Of a stretch of 28,530 bases of DNA, positions 6,224 to 15,823 are shown in pieces. Source of the stretch: CAYYFV01 sp965660075 (lineage in GTDB: Bacteria; Patescibacteriota; Gracilibacteria; UBA1369; GCA-2718715); the NCBI GenBank assembly GCA_965660075.1, contig CBFHYO010000028.1, forward strand, positions 1 through 28,530, given 5' to 3'. Numbering within the stretch: position 1 is the first letter of the stretch; each line of letters opens with the position of its first letter. Position numbers and translations under genes: made by a program. The notes beneath the pieces were generated by a model. It saw nothing but the letters and a program-made list of their open reading frames with translations, was not told the origin of the DNA and searched no databases.

Positions 6224-7678
6224 TTACAAATTACCAATGAACTTTTGATACATTAGATAAGATCCCATTGATAAAAATAGCATCAACAGTAATTTATTCG
6301 CTACCCTCTCAAAATCACGTTGGATCCTGATATCTTTTGAATCTTGAGCATTAAAATAATCGTGCTTATCTATTAAAACTTGATTGTCAGCAAAAATTCC
6401 TAGAGGTAAATCATCTAAAAATAATTGATCTTTATTATATTTAAACAACTGACAATATTCATCTAAACTAATTGATTTAAACAAATGACGAACAGATTGA
6501 ATTTCCGATTTTTTCAGATAATAATTTTGATTATAATCAATATCCAAAACATCTAAATCAAAAAGATCGAAAATACGATAAGCATAACTTGCATCAAAAC
6601 AAACATAATGGTCTTCTAGACCTACAATATTACTTTTTGTGGAAATAACAGGCGCTAATTCGAGTTTAGTAATCCTTGGTAATTCTGACAAATCGGTAAC
6701 AGAAAAATCTTCAAAATCATTAGCTGAGCATTCTACAGTGACAGCAGAAGAATCAACCGATTTAGAATCTAAAGTCACCGTAGAAATATTATCTACAGAT
6801 TCTTGAATCATAAATGGTCCAGAATCAACACATGGAGCAATATTATCTTGGTAATAACCATGTGCATATTTAAACACTGTTCTAAATTTAACAAAAGCCA
6901 ATGCAATATCATCCGGTTTCATACGACCATAGAAATTTGTATAACCTGTACGTAAATGTAAAGGAATTATTGGGAAATCAGATTCAAGATCTAATTGCAT
7001 ATCGTTTAATAACACAGGTAAAAACTCGAAATCATTAGAACAGTATGCCACAGCTTCTGCAGAAAGATTATCACTAAAACCATCAGTAAGTGTAATATAC
7101 TGAGAGTCTGGAGATAACACTATCAACTTTGAGTCTTGAGTTAGTTTGAATTCGTCAAAAACACCAACACAATTAGTAATACGACCAGAAAAATCATCAG
7201 GCCCAAAATCATCTAATTTAAACTGTTGAATTGCAAAATCTTGAGAAACTACAAAAGACGGAGAATCACCAACTGAAATTGAAACAAAAACATTAGGATC
7301 AACCTCATGACAATAAGTTAAAGTAGTGCCACCATCACATTCTGGATAGTGCGACTTCATTGTTAACACAAATTCACCAATCATATGTTCAAAGTAGCGA
7401 TTCCAGACACCTGTCCTTCTTGGCAGAGTATTCAGAACATCAGAAATTTCATTTCTTTTACTAAATAAATATGCAACCAAATTTGCAGACCACTTATCAC
7501 CAGATTCATGCCCCCCCATTCCATCAGCCAAAACACAAACTCGAAAACCTTTATCGGTAAAATAAGTTGCACATGAATCCTGATTTATTCGCTCAGGACT
7601 TTTCATAAAAAGACCACGCACAGAACCCATGCTTTTATCATGATAAATATTTTTTTCTAAATTAGTAACAAACTTCAT
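6224..7678 (-). CDS. PP2C-family protein phosphatase with C-terminal membrane anchor
   Basis: The first ~265 residues of 484 form a PP2C (PPM) phosphatase domain. Motifs seen are NQDS (32-35), LADGMGGHESG (50-60), DGGTTL (115-120), SVGDSPSFVV (135-144), TDGFSD (198-203) and KPDDIAL (254-260). Together these give the metal-binding aspartates of an active Ser/Thr phosphatase. A Ser/Asp-rich linker and an unrecognised acidic region follow. A hydrophobic helix (about 462-480, LLLMLFLSMGSYLMYQKF) lies at the very end, so the enzyme is tail-anchored with its catalytic domain in the cytoplasm. It has its own promoter and terminator and lies downstream of the 1828-residue gene. It is a plausible opponent of the kinase-like protein at the end of the window, but that link is inferred. 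Confidence 0.88.
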   Translation of the reverse strand: MKFVTNLEKNIYHDKSMGSVRGLFMKSPERINQDSCATYFTDKGFRVCVLADGMGGHESGDKWSANLVAYLFSKRNEISDVLNTLPRRTGVWNRYFEHMIGEFVLTMKSHYPECDGGTTLTYCHEVDPNVFVSISVGDSPSFVVSQDFAIQQFKLDDFGPDDFSGRITNCVGVFDEFKLTQDSKLIVLSPDSQYITLTDGFSDNLSAEAVAYCSNDFEFLPVLLNDMQLDLESDFPIIPLHLRTGYTNFYGRMKPDDIALAFVKFRTVFKYAHGYYQDNIAPCVDSGPFMIQESVDNISTVTLDSKSVDSSAVTVECSANDFEDFSVTDLSELPRITKLELAPVISTKSNIVGLEDHYVCFDASYAYRIFDLFDLDVLDIDYNQNYYLKKSEIQSVRHLFKSISLDEYCQLFKYNKDQLFLDDLPLGIFADNQVLIDKHDYFNAQDSKDIRIQRDFERVANKLLLMLFLSMGSYLMYQKFIGNL

Positions 7679-7700
7679 AAGTTTTAAATTATTTAAAGGG

Positions 7701-7729
7701 ATATTAGACTAGGAATTAAATTTTGTCAA
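7701..7729 (-). promoter_or_regulatory. Sigma70-type promoter of the PP2C gene
   Basis: On the minus strand, TTGACA (7729-7724), 17 nt, TAATAT (7706-7701). Transcription would start near 7694, about 16 nt before the ATG. The -35 box is one arm of an inverted repeat TTGTCA...TGACAA (7723-7742), a possible operator. Confidence 0.8.
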
Positions 7730-7867
7730 GTTTTGATGACAATTTATTTTTAACAACAATCAAAAAAAAAGACTTACAGAAATGAAAAAACGTTAAAAAA
7801 ACCTTGTTTCAACTTAAAGTAATAAGTTTGTAATAAAATTAAAACAATTACATACTTTATATAAACA

Positions 7868-7893
7868 ACTAAAAAACAAGAAACCTTTTTAGT
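7868..7893 (-). terminator. Weak AT-only hairpin after the giant gene
   Basis: ACTAAAAA (7868-7875) pairs with TTTTTAGT (7886-7893) in an 8-bp, all-AT-but-one stem, 18 nt downstream of the giant gene's stop. It could be a weak terminator. The rest of the 233-bp gap holds only the PP2C promoter. Confidence 0.35.
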
Positions 7894-7911
7894 AATTTAA
7901 AACCATAAAAA

Positions 7912-10900
7912 TTAACCTTCTAAAGAAGTTATTAACGGATTACTTGCCACCCAATACATTGCATTTGGAGTATTATAATATCCATTAAACACAAAGTCTT
8001 CTGAATTGAGGGGAGTGATTTTTTGAAGATCCAATTTATCATAAGCCTCACGCACCCAAGTACGATTAGTACTAGATGCATGAGCAGCATCTAGAATAAC
8101 ACAAACTATAGCCCCAGCCTCACAAGCTTTCTGCTCCAAGGCCAGTAAAAAATTATTGACCAAAGACTCCCCACAAAAAGCAGGATACATATCGTTTCTA
8201 GGGTTTAATCCACGAACCAACCAGACATCTTTACCTGTATCAGTCTTTCCTTCCAAAATAAGAGTCCCCCCTCTTTGAATGACAAAACCCGAGGTAGTAT
8301 CAACTTCAGAAAATTTATAAAAAGAAACATTACTCACAACATTGGCAATACCCTGAGTATATTTATCAGCCCAACATGCATCTACATTAAACCCGGAGAG
8401 CTCTAAATATAAATTACGCACATTGTGAGCCAACAGAATTCGAGACTCCTTTCCATCTCTAACCGGAGGTTGAATATCACCCAGTGCAGAAAGTCCAATA
8501 GACTTTTTAAGAACACTTCTTCGTTTAGAATCAGTAGTTAATTTAGACAAAAAATCAGCTTGGATTTCATTAAACAAATCTGTAAACCCATTCCATCTTA
8601 CAAAGTCAGAATTGACATTAAAATATTTAACTTGCAATCTAAAACGATCTGGTAAAAAGCCAAACAAAACGCTTATTAGCTCTTCGCGAATAAGTTCTGG
8701 ATAATCTAAAACATTTGGACTAGACAACCTTTTATAATCTGAAACAAAACCAATTAATCTTCTATCTAAATGATTTTCAGACACCAGTTTTTTTAATTCA
8801 ACAAAATTTAAACTTTCTAAATACTCCAGCGAAAAGTTTTCAAAAATATCAACTGGCAATTCATTTTTGTAAGAAGCTTGTAAGGTTTTAGAATTACGAG
8901 AATAATACAGAAGCAAAGTAAATAAAGATACAACCAACGCACCATAATTTGAGACAAACTCGTAAATTTGAGATTCAAAATCAGTAAGATTTTTAACTTG
9001 TTTTTTAGTCAAATTTTCAACATCTAAATCCACACCATTTAATTCTAACACCTGAGTGATTAAATCAGATCGATCAGAAGCAAAAATAGTTCTTTCGATT
9101 TGCTGCATACTCACCGCTCCACTTACAAGTCTTTTAAAACTATAATCCTCTGGAATTTTGATTAAATTAAAATAATTCTCAAACATCTCCAAAGTGTTAT
9201 CATCAATACTCAAATCCACATTACCTGGATCTAAATTTAATCCCTGCATCCACTCAAAATAATCTTTTGTTGGCTCCGGTAAAACAAATTCAGAAACTTG
9301 AGAATAGTAATCAGTTGTAAAAACTAAATCTTGCATATGTTCATTAGTTTCTAAATTTTCAGTAGGAGTTGAATATACAGATTCAAAGAACTCTTCAAAA
9401 TTCAACCTTCGCGAATAACCAGATCTAAAATAACCATTAATAACTGCAAATAAATATTTCGATATTTTAGAATTTAATTCAGGTTGAACTTTAGGATTTA
9501 AAACGGATCGACTTACAGCATCAACTTCTAATAATAATTGTTCCATACTCGAAACCTCATCTAAATACTCCGAAAACAAATCATTTTTTTCTATTTTATT
9601 TTCAAAGTAAAGAATCAATTGAATCAAAATAATATCTAATTCACCAATTTTGTTATAAACCATATCTACTGTAGGGTGCAATCCAAGAATTCTAGTTAAA
9701 CCACGACCGGTAAAAATAGCACCAGCTAACATTTGTAAGAACTCATAATGACCTGAACGCAAAATATACTCCAAAAATATAGAGGCATCACCTTGATTTA
9801 AAAGAGATAAATTTACAAAGACACTTTGCAAATTGGAATCAGGTGTTTTATCAAGTATAAAATTGATAAAATCAAAAGTTAAAGACCTCCTAATAGTTTT
9901 GCTTACAAACAAATCGTATAACAAGAAATAATGCTTGGAGTCTACTTGATTAAATTCAAAATCAAATAAAAATTTAAGCGACCTAGGGTTTTTTAAATGA
10001 TGAAAATTTTCTAAAATAAAGTTTATATTTTTCAAGACAACTCTTCGAGAACTCAACAACAAGTAAGTTAATGAGTATTCTGGAGCAAAATTTTCAATTA
10101 CAAAAGAATGATAGTCATCCAAAACCTTTAAATTTTGTGAATATTTAATCTTTGCAAATATCTTTAAACATTCATTTGCTGTTTTTATTTTAAGCTTGTC
10201 TAGTTGAAATAATTTATCTAAAAAGTAATTTTCATCGAAATTCTGGATAAAAGTCACCAATAAATTCTCATATTTAGTTGCTCGCCTAGCAAAAAACTCG
10301 AAAGTCACATTTAAAATCGATAATGCAAAGTCAGAATCTATAGTCGAATTACTTAAAGCATCTAAGATAAATTCACACAAATATGAGTTTCTCTCTATCA
10401 AATCAATAATCGAGTGCTTTTGTAAAAAATCTTTAAATAAATTCAAATCATAATCTAAAGGTAATTCAGTATTAGATATATTTATTTCCATTTTAGGTAA
10501 AAACGAATCTATAGAAGAATCAACAAGTGATGGTGTTGTTAAATATTGCTCAATGTACCTTAAATAAAAGTCAACAAAGCAACTATGTTCAAAATTAAAC
10601 CCAACTAACTGCTTTGAAAAACATGCAAATAAAAATTCTTTCTGAATATCAAAATCAAAAAACGACAAATTAGTCCAAAAATTAAGACTATTTAATAGGG
10701 CACCACCATGAATTCGTATTACACTACTATCTATATCCGAAAAACTAATTAAATTTTGAACATATAATTTATTCTCCTCACTTAAACAATGAAAATACTC
10801 AATTAAAAGAAAACTACCCCATGCTCTAAAAATATTGTTAATTTCTTGCTCCGAAGCAGTTCTAAACAAATTAGGCAATTGATCCAAGTCTGAAGAATTG

Positions 10901-13398
10901 TCAAAAAACATAAGAGCTAAATAATAAAAACCATCAACATCAATTGGAATTTTAAATTTGATTACAGCCTCTAATAATTCTTGCTTACGAGGATAGGAAC
11001 TTAATTCCAAATTATAAAAAAACTTATAACCCTTATTTATGAAAAGATGCCCATTTGCAACCTGAAACCTTTTATCTAAAAATAAATCCCAATATTTTTC
11101 CACAGAAAAACAACGTAAATAAGCATTTTCATAAAGATATTCAAACAAGGCAGCTAAACGATTGGTAGAATGAGTAGACTTATTCTCAATTGCAAAACTA
11201 ACAAAATCATCAAATTTAAGATCTAAATCAAACTTTGATAACCCATCTTTTCTATGAGACAACAAGACAGTTAAAAATTCTAATTTATCTTTAACATCTA
11301 AGTCCCAAGCAAAATTAAACGAATCAACTGAATTAACAAACGCCAATTGATCATGATTAATTAAAGCATAAACTTCATCACGATTTAGCAAATCCAATGG
11401 CGCATAAACAGAAAAAGGTAGTAATGCATTTTGTGCCTTAAATACAGACTGGTTTAATAAATCGTAATAACAATCCTCACCAATTACAGATACAAATTTA
11501 CGAACTAATAAAGAAAGATTTATTCTAGAATTATTTGAAATAGATGTAGCAAGCAACAATTGAATAAATTTAACACAAGTCTTAGGATCATCTAAAACAT
11601 CTAAAAACTCATTCGCAGTAAAATCAAAAACTAGCAAAGTAATATCATCAAAAATTTCGGCAGCACAAATCAACTCTCGCAATGCATTTTTATATTCCTC
11701 ACTTCCCCGTTCAAAAACAGTTAAATCATTAGTGTATAAAAATCCATAACTTAAAGATTTAGACTTATCGAAATCGAATGCAGCATCAAACGCAAACTGC
11801 TTATTTAAAACTGCACAGTGAATTGATACAAAAAAATTAGATCCGAAAAAAAACTTAGAATTTTTAATAAAAAATTCATCATCAAACATTAACCAAAATT
11901 CATTTTGATTTAAAAACTCTAAAACTTGTTGACTAAAAATATCATCTAAATTTTTAAAAGCTAAAAACTTATTATTTTTTTCTATAAAAAATTTAAGATT
12001 CTCTAAAAATTGCTCATCGCTTTCTCTTCTTTTGAAAGCAAAATCAATTTTTTGCAATACTGAACCATAAAAAGAAGATAGCACATCAAAGTTAGCCTTA
12101 TCTTCATATTCGAAAACAAAAGATCTTGAATCAATAAAACTTCCAGTTGTTTCTATTATATCTGCTTGCTGATATAAAAACTTAGCAAATTCTAAAGAAA
12201 AAGCCTGAGCATTATCAGAAAAACAATTATAAAATTTAGTTTTTAAATAATTTCTAAACTGAATCAATTGCGTGTCTGGTAAAGAACTAAAATCAAAACC
12301 CTTAGAAAATAAAATATCTATAAAATCAACATCTGGAAAAGATTTTTTTAAGACAAAATGACAATAAGTAAATCTTTGTGAAAAAGTTAAAGATTGTGAC
12401 GGTACATCTAAAGAAAAATCATCTAGCTCTATATCTAAAAACAAATAATTAGACTTATAAAGCTCTAGCATTTGTTCATCTTTGAATAAATTAGCAATTT
12501 TATCAGCAGATAAAAATGGTAGAACCAAATAAAAAGAATCAAAATCAAGTTCCGCAAATAGTCTTAAAGTATCAAGTTTAGCAGACTCAAAAATTTCAGA
12601 ATCATTCTTAATATAATAATCTATTAAATACTTTAATTGAGCAGTAATTTTGCTTGAGTCTCCCCTGTGATGAGATAAGTTCTTAAACAAAATTAAAAAT
12701 TTATCAAGCTCGCACAAGCCATCTTGCTCTAAATCTTTTCCAAAAATATGATATTTAAAAAATGGATTACGAAATAAAAATTCGTAATCTAAAAAAATCT
12801 TTGGATTATACAAACAATCGATCAATTGTAATTCAGACATACTTAGAACATCCTTACCCAAAAATTTATTAATTTTATATTTAATCAACCTCAATTTATC
12901 AGGCTGCAAATCTAACTCACGATCCAATAACTGAGTATTAGAATAAGCAGAATCTAAATCTAAACTACTACCAAATTGAGAGATTCCATTTAACATAAAC
13001 AAAATACTCACAACAAATAAAGGCAATTGAATATCTTTTGGCGCAAGAGAAACCAAAATAAAAGACGAATACTTAACAATTGTAAGAAAAGTTAAAACCC
13101 TTGAATCAAAAGTAAAATCAATATCAAACTGATCAAAATCAACACGTGCTGCAATCTGAGGATACATGCAAGACAACTTTCCAAGATACACCGCAAATAC
13201 AACTTTACTAGTAGCACTTAAAAGATGTTTATTAATAAACTCTACAAAATCAGCATCAGTTTTTATGTTTGCACTATCAATTTGCTTAATAACATCACGA
13301 TTAACATGTGAAATTAAATTTTTAACATGCCAAGAACCTCGTAAGGTATTTTCAAACTTATGTTCTAGTCCACGCTGAATTAATATCTCTTTTTCCAC
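7912..13398 (-). CDS. Giant hypothetical protein (1828 aa) with N-terminal hydrophobic region and GNAT-like C-terminus
   Basis: No family is recognised for most of the protein. Residues ~100-143 are hydrophobic (VLTFLTIVKYSSFILV, LPLFVVSILFMLNG), suggesting two membrane segments. The next ~1,350 residues are rich in Phe, Leu, Asp and Asn and look like irregular helical repeats. Another hydrophobic stretch, YGALVVSLFTLLLYY, lies near residue 1480. The last ~160 residues resemble an N-acetyltransferase fold: strands with GFVIQRGGTLIL and WLVRGLNPR, then a helix ESLVNNFLLALEQKACEAG, a strand, and SSTNRTWVREAYDKL, recalling the N..A...YeklGF end of GNAT domains. The start is GTG at 13398, the first possible one after an in-frame stop, 14 nt from a predicted transcription start. 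A scaffold with an enzymatic tail is a guess. Confidence 0.85.
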   Translation of the reverse strand: MEKEILIQRGLEHKFENTLRGSWHVKNLISHVNRDVIKQIDSANIKTDADFVEFINKHLLSATSKVVFAVYLGKLSCMYPQIAARVDFDQFDIDFTFDSRVLTFLTIVKYSSFILVSLAPKDIQLPLFVVSILFMLNGISQFGSSLDLDSAYSNTQLLDRELDLQPDKLRLIKYKINKFLGKDVLSMSELQLIDCLYNPKIFLDYEFLFRNPFFKYHIFGKDLEQDGLCELDKFLILFKNLSHHRGDSSKITAQLKYLIDYYIKNDSEIFESAKLDTLRLFAELDFDSFYLVLPFLSADKIANLFKDEQMLELYKSNYLFLDIELDDFSLDVPSQSLTFSQRFTYCHFVLKKSFPDVDFIDILFSKGFDFSSLPDTQLIQFRNYLKTKFYNCFSDNAQAFSLEFAKFLYQQADIIETTGSFIDSRSFVFEYEDKANFDVLSSFYGSVLQKIDFAFKRRESDEQFLENLKFFIEKNNKFLAFKNLDDIFSQQVLEFLNQNEFWLMFDDEFFIKNSKFFFGSNFFVSIHCAVLNKQFAFDAAFDFDKSKSLSYGFLYTNDLTVFERGSEEYKNALRELICAAEIFDDITLLVFDFTANEFLDVLDDPKTCVKFIQLLLATSISNNSRINLSLLVRKFVSVIGEDCYYDLLNQSVFKAQNALLPFSVYAPLDLLNRDEVYALINHDQLAFVNSVDSFNFAWDLDVKDKLEFLTVLLSHRKDGLSKFDLDLKFDDFVSFAIENKSTHSTNRLAALFEYLYENAYLRCFSVEKYWDLFLDKRFQVANGHLFINKGYKFFYNLELSSYPRKQELLEAVIKFKIPIDVDGFYYLALMFFDNSSDLDQLPNLFRTASEQEINNIFRAWGSFLLIEYFHCLSEENKLYVQNLISFSDIDSSVIRIHGGALLNSLNFWTNLSFFDFDIQKEFLFACFSKQLVGFNFEHSCFVDFYLRYIEQYLTTPSLVDSSIDSFLPKMEINISNTELPLDYDLNLFKDFLQKHSIIDLIERNSYLCEFILDALSNSTIDSDFALSILNVTFEFFARRATKYENLLVTFIQNFDENYFLDKLFQLDKLKIKTANECLKIFAKIKYSQNLKVLDDYHSFVIENFAPEYSLTYLLLSSRRVVLKNINFILENFHHLKNPRSLKFLFDFEFNQVDSKHYFLLYDLFVSKTIRRSLTFDFINFILDKTPDSNLQSVFVNLSLLNQGDASIFLEYILRSGHYEFLQMLAGAIFTGRGLTRILGLHPTVDMVYNKIGELDIILIQLILYFENKIEKNDLFSEYLDEVSSMEQLLLEVDAVSRSVLNPKVQPELNSKISKYLFAVINGYFRSGYSRRLNFEEFFESVYSTPTENLETNEHMQDLVFTTDYYSQVSEFVLPEPTKDYFEWMQGLNLDPGNVDLSIDDNTLEMFENYFNLIKIPEDYSFKRLVSGAVSMQQIERTIFASDRSDLITQVLELNGVDLDVENLTKKQVKNLTDFESQIYEFVSNYGALVVSLFTLLLYYSRNSKTLQASYKNELPVDIFENFSLEYLESLNFVELKKLVSENHLDRRLIGFVSDYKRLSSPNVLDYPELIREELISVLFGFLPDRFRLQVKYFNVNSDFVRWNGFTDLFNEIQADFLSKLTTDSKRRSVLKKSIGLSALGDIQPPVRDGKESRILLAHNVRNLYLELSGFNVDACWADKYTQGIANVVSNVSFYKFSEVDTTSGFVIQRGGTLILEGKTDTGKDVWLVRGLNPRNDMYPAFCGESLVNNFLLALEQKACEAGAIVCVILDAAHASSTNRTWVREAYDKLDLQKITPLNSEDFVFNGYYNTPNAMYWVASNPLITSLEG

Positions 13399-13419
13399 TT
13401 CTAAAATTTATATTGAAGA

Positions 13420-13448
13420 TATATTAAGCCAAAAATACAATATGTCAA
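13420..13448 (-). promoter_or_regulatory. Sigma70-type promoter of the giant gene
   Basis: On the minus strand, TTGACA (13448-13443), 17 nt, AATATA (13425-13420; ATATAT if the spacer is 18). It fills the 62-bp gap after the flavoprotein gene and would give an untranslated leader of about 14 nt before the GTG. Confidence 0.7.
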
Positions 13449-13460
13449 CTATCAAACCAA

Positions 13461-14693
13461 TTACAACAACCTTCCGGCCAAGTTGCCACAAGCCCAAGAA
13501 GCTTGCAAATTAAAACCACCAGTAACTCCATCAACATCCATTATCTCTCCAGCAAAATACAACCCTGGAACAATTTTAGATTGCATAGTTTTAGCATCAA
13601 TTTCAGATCGATTTATTCCACCAGCAGTTACAAATTCATCCCCTTTTCCTCGACCAACAATTGACAATTCAAAGTTTTTTAACTTTTCAAGAACTTTTAG
13701 TACAGTTTTATTATCAAGTGAATCACAAGGTAAATTAATTTTAAAATTAAACTCTGAATCTAATAGATCAATTAAAGATTTAGGCAGGTACAAATATAAG
13801 AAATGCTTGAAGTGTTTTTTAGGACTTGTTTTCAAAAAACCTTGCCAAGATTTATTTAAATCATGAATAGACAATTCAGCAATCAAGTCTATATGAAAAC
13901 GTAAAGGGTTATCTACACTAATCTCAGAAAATGCCAAAAAAGCACTTAATGCAAAAACCACAGGACCTGTAAGTCCCTTATGTGTAAATAAAATTGGGCC
14001 AGATAACTCATGGCGTTTAGAATCAATACAACGAGCTTTTAAAGTTACATTTTTCAAACTCAAACCAGAAATTTCAGTCAAAAATTTTTCATTTAAAACA
14101 AAGGAATTCAAACTGGGACCAAGCTTTGTAACACTATGACCTAGTGACTCAGCAAAACTATATCCATCACCAGTAGAACCAGTATGCCTATAAGCTTGTC
14201 CACCTGTAGTAATAATCAACTTATCAAACGACCCTAGCTGAACACTTTTTTTACTCAAAAGAAATTGTCCATTTTTATACTCAACATTATCAATTTGAGT
14301 ACCCAAAGAGACATTTACATTTGTTGAGTTAAAATAATCAACAAAGGCATCTACAACATCGTGACCATTATTAGAAACTGGAAACACTCTATTATCATTT
14401 TCACATTTAGTTGGAACCCCCAAATTCTCAAAAAACATTCTCACATCTTTTGGAGGCATAGAATAAATAGCATGCTTTAGAAACTTGGCACCTCTTGGAT
14501 AATTTTTTAGTACATCAGAAACATGCTCGATACCTGTGGTTAGATTACACCTGCCACCCCCAGAAATAATCACCTTAGCACCAAGGTTATTATTTTTCTC
14601 AAAAAGAGTCACATTTGCACTTGGATGATTTTGAGTAATCGACCAAGCTGCAATCATGCCTGCGGCCCCACCACCAATTATAGCTACCCTCAC
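13461..14693 (-). CDS. BaiN/YhiN-family (HI0933-like) FAD-dependent oxidoreductase
   Basis: The 410 residues match the HI0933/YhiN flavoprotein family. An N-terminal dinucleotide-binding loop (IIGGGAAGM, 5-13) is followed by the family signature LGAKVIISGGGRCNLTT (37-53). Downstream come ITTGGQAYRHTGSTGDGY (about 160-177), GPILFTHKGLTGP (about 232-244), and a C-terminal FAD-contacting stretch GLYFAGEIMDVDGVTGGFN near 375-395. Family members bind FAD; reported roles range from bile-acid dehydroxylation enzymes to uncharacterised reductases, so the substrate here is open. The start is GTG. It diverges from the YibE/F gene across a 122-bp gap containing a small inverted repeat (TGATA AAA TATCA, about 14786-14798). 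The giant gene lies 62 bp downstream. Confidence 0.92.
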   Translation of the reverse strand: MRVAIIGGGAAGMIAAWSITQNHPSANVTLFEKNNNLGAKVIISGGGRCNLTTGIEHVSDVLKNYPRGAKFLKHAIYSMPPKDVRMFFENLGVPTKCENDNRVFPVSNNGHDVVDAFVDYFNSTNVNVSLGTQIDNVEYKNGQFLLSKKSVQLGSFDKLIITTGGQAYRHTGSTGDGYSFAESLGHSVTKLGPSLNSFVLNEKFLTEISGLSLKNVTLKARCIDSKRHELSGPILFTHKGLTGPVVFALSAFLAFSEISVDNPLRFHIDLIAELSIHDLNKSWQGFLKTSPKKHFKHFLYLYLPKSLIDLLDSEFNFKINLPCDSLDNKTVLKVLEKLKNFELSIVGRGKGDEFVTAGGINRSEIDAKTMQSKIVPGLYFAGEIMDVDGVTGGFNLQASWACGNLAGRLL

Positions 14694-14815
14694 TTAAATT
14701 AATTTTAAAATTTACTATCTACAATCTAACCTTTGAATCAGAAAAATCAAGTAAGCTAGAATTAAATGGTAAAAAATCAAAAATTTGATAAAATATCATA
14801 AAATAAAAATTGTCT

Positions 14816-15823
14816 ATGCACGCTCATTCAGATCATTTTCCAAAAAGTATTTCCAAGCTACTCAGTTTGATTTTAATAATATTTGCAGTATTAATTTATA
14901 ATATTTCCCTACCGCACTCAACAATCACAGAAATTAAAACATCAAATCAAACAGTACAAATTTCCACAGATACAAATCAGCAAATAATTGTAGATTCTAC
15001 CGATCCCATTTTAGACACCATAAACGTTGGATCCCAAATAGAAACACAAGATCTTGAAGATAATCAATATGCAATTGCAGATATTTATAGACTACCAGGT
15101 ATTAAGTTAAGCATTTTAATTTTTGTTTTAGCTTGTTTATTTATAACTCAAGGACAGGCTGTTGGATCGCTAGTTTCGATTATATTTTCGATATTAATTA
15201 TTTTTAATTTCACCCTTCCATTGATACTACAAGGATATAATCCAATTCTAATATGTTTAGCAAGCTGTCTAGCATTGGTTCCATGTAGTTTCTACCTTTC
15301 ACATGGATTCAACAAAAAAGCACACCTAGCAGCGATTTCAAGCTTGGTAACTCTAGCTATTGCTGGATTTTTAACAATTATTTTTTCAAAAATCACAAGC
15401 CTAACCGGACTTTCAAGCGAAGAAGCTAGGTTTTTAATGCTTGGAGACACTTCAAATCTAGACTTCAAAGGAATTTTATTTGGAGGAATCATGATATCTC
15501 TAATTGGAATACTAGATGATATTACAATCACACAAACCTCAATTGTAAAAAAACTTAAAAACAACAAAGTTAAAAATACATTTTCTCAAGCTATGCATAT
15601 AGGCCAAGACCATATCGCATCACTCATCAATACAATTTTTTTGATTTATGCAGGTGCAGTACTGCCAACACTTCTATTGTTTGCTGCAAATCCCCAATCA
15701 CTTGCAGGGCTACTAAACTTTGAACCCTTAGCCGAAGAAATTGTGCGTTCTATAATAGGTTCCTTAAGTTTAATTTTAGCAGTACCTGTAAGCACATGGT
15801 TTGCAGATAAAAACTATAAATGA
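14816..15823 (+). CDS. YibE/F-like integral membrane protein
   Basis: The 335 residues start with a membrane segment (about 16-35) and an extracytoplasmic region (about 36-95). Six or seven further hydrophobic helices then form the YibE/F domain (PF07907). Conserved family features visible are GQAVGSLVSIIFSI, the glycine-rich GILFGGIMISLIGILDDITITQ, and GQDHIASLINTIFLIYAGAVLPTLLL. The domain is widespread but its transported substrate is unknown. The ATG at 14816 is preferred over the TTG at 14810. The stop is TGA and overlaps the converging 466-residue gene by 10 bp, with no terminator between them. Confidence 0.88.
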   Translation: MHAHSDHFPKSISKLLSLILIIFAVLIYNISLPHSTITEIKTSNQTVQISTDTNQQIIVDSTDPILDTINVGSQIETQDLEDNQYAIADIYRLPGIKLSILIFVLACLFITQGQAVGSLVSIIFSILIIFNFTLPLILQGYNPILICLASCLALVPCSFYLSHGFNKKAHLAAISSLVTLAIAGFLTIIFSKITSLTGLSSEEARFLMLGDTSNLDFKGILFGGIMISLIGILDDITITQTSIVKKLKNNKVKNTFSQAMHIGQDHIASLINTIFLIYAGAVLPTLLLFAANPQSLAGLLNFEPLAEEIVRSIIGSLSLILAVPVSTWFADKNYK

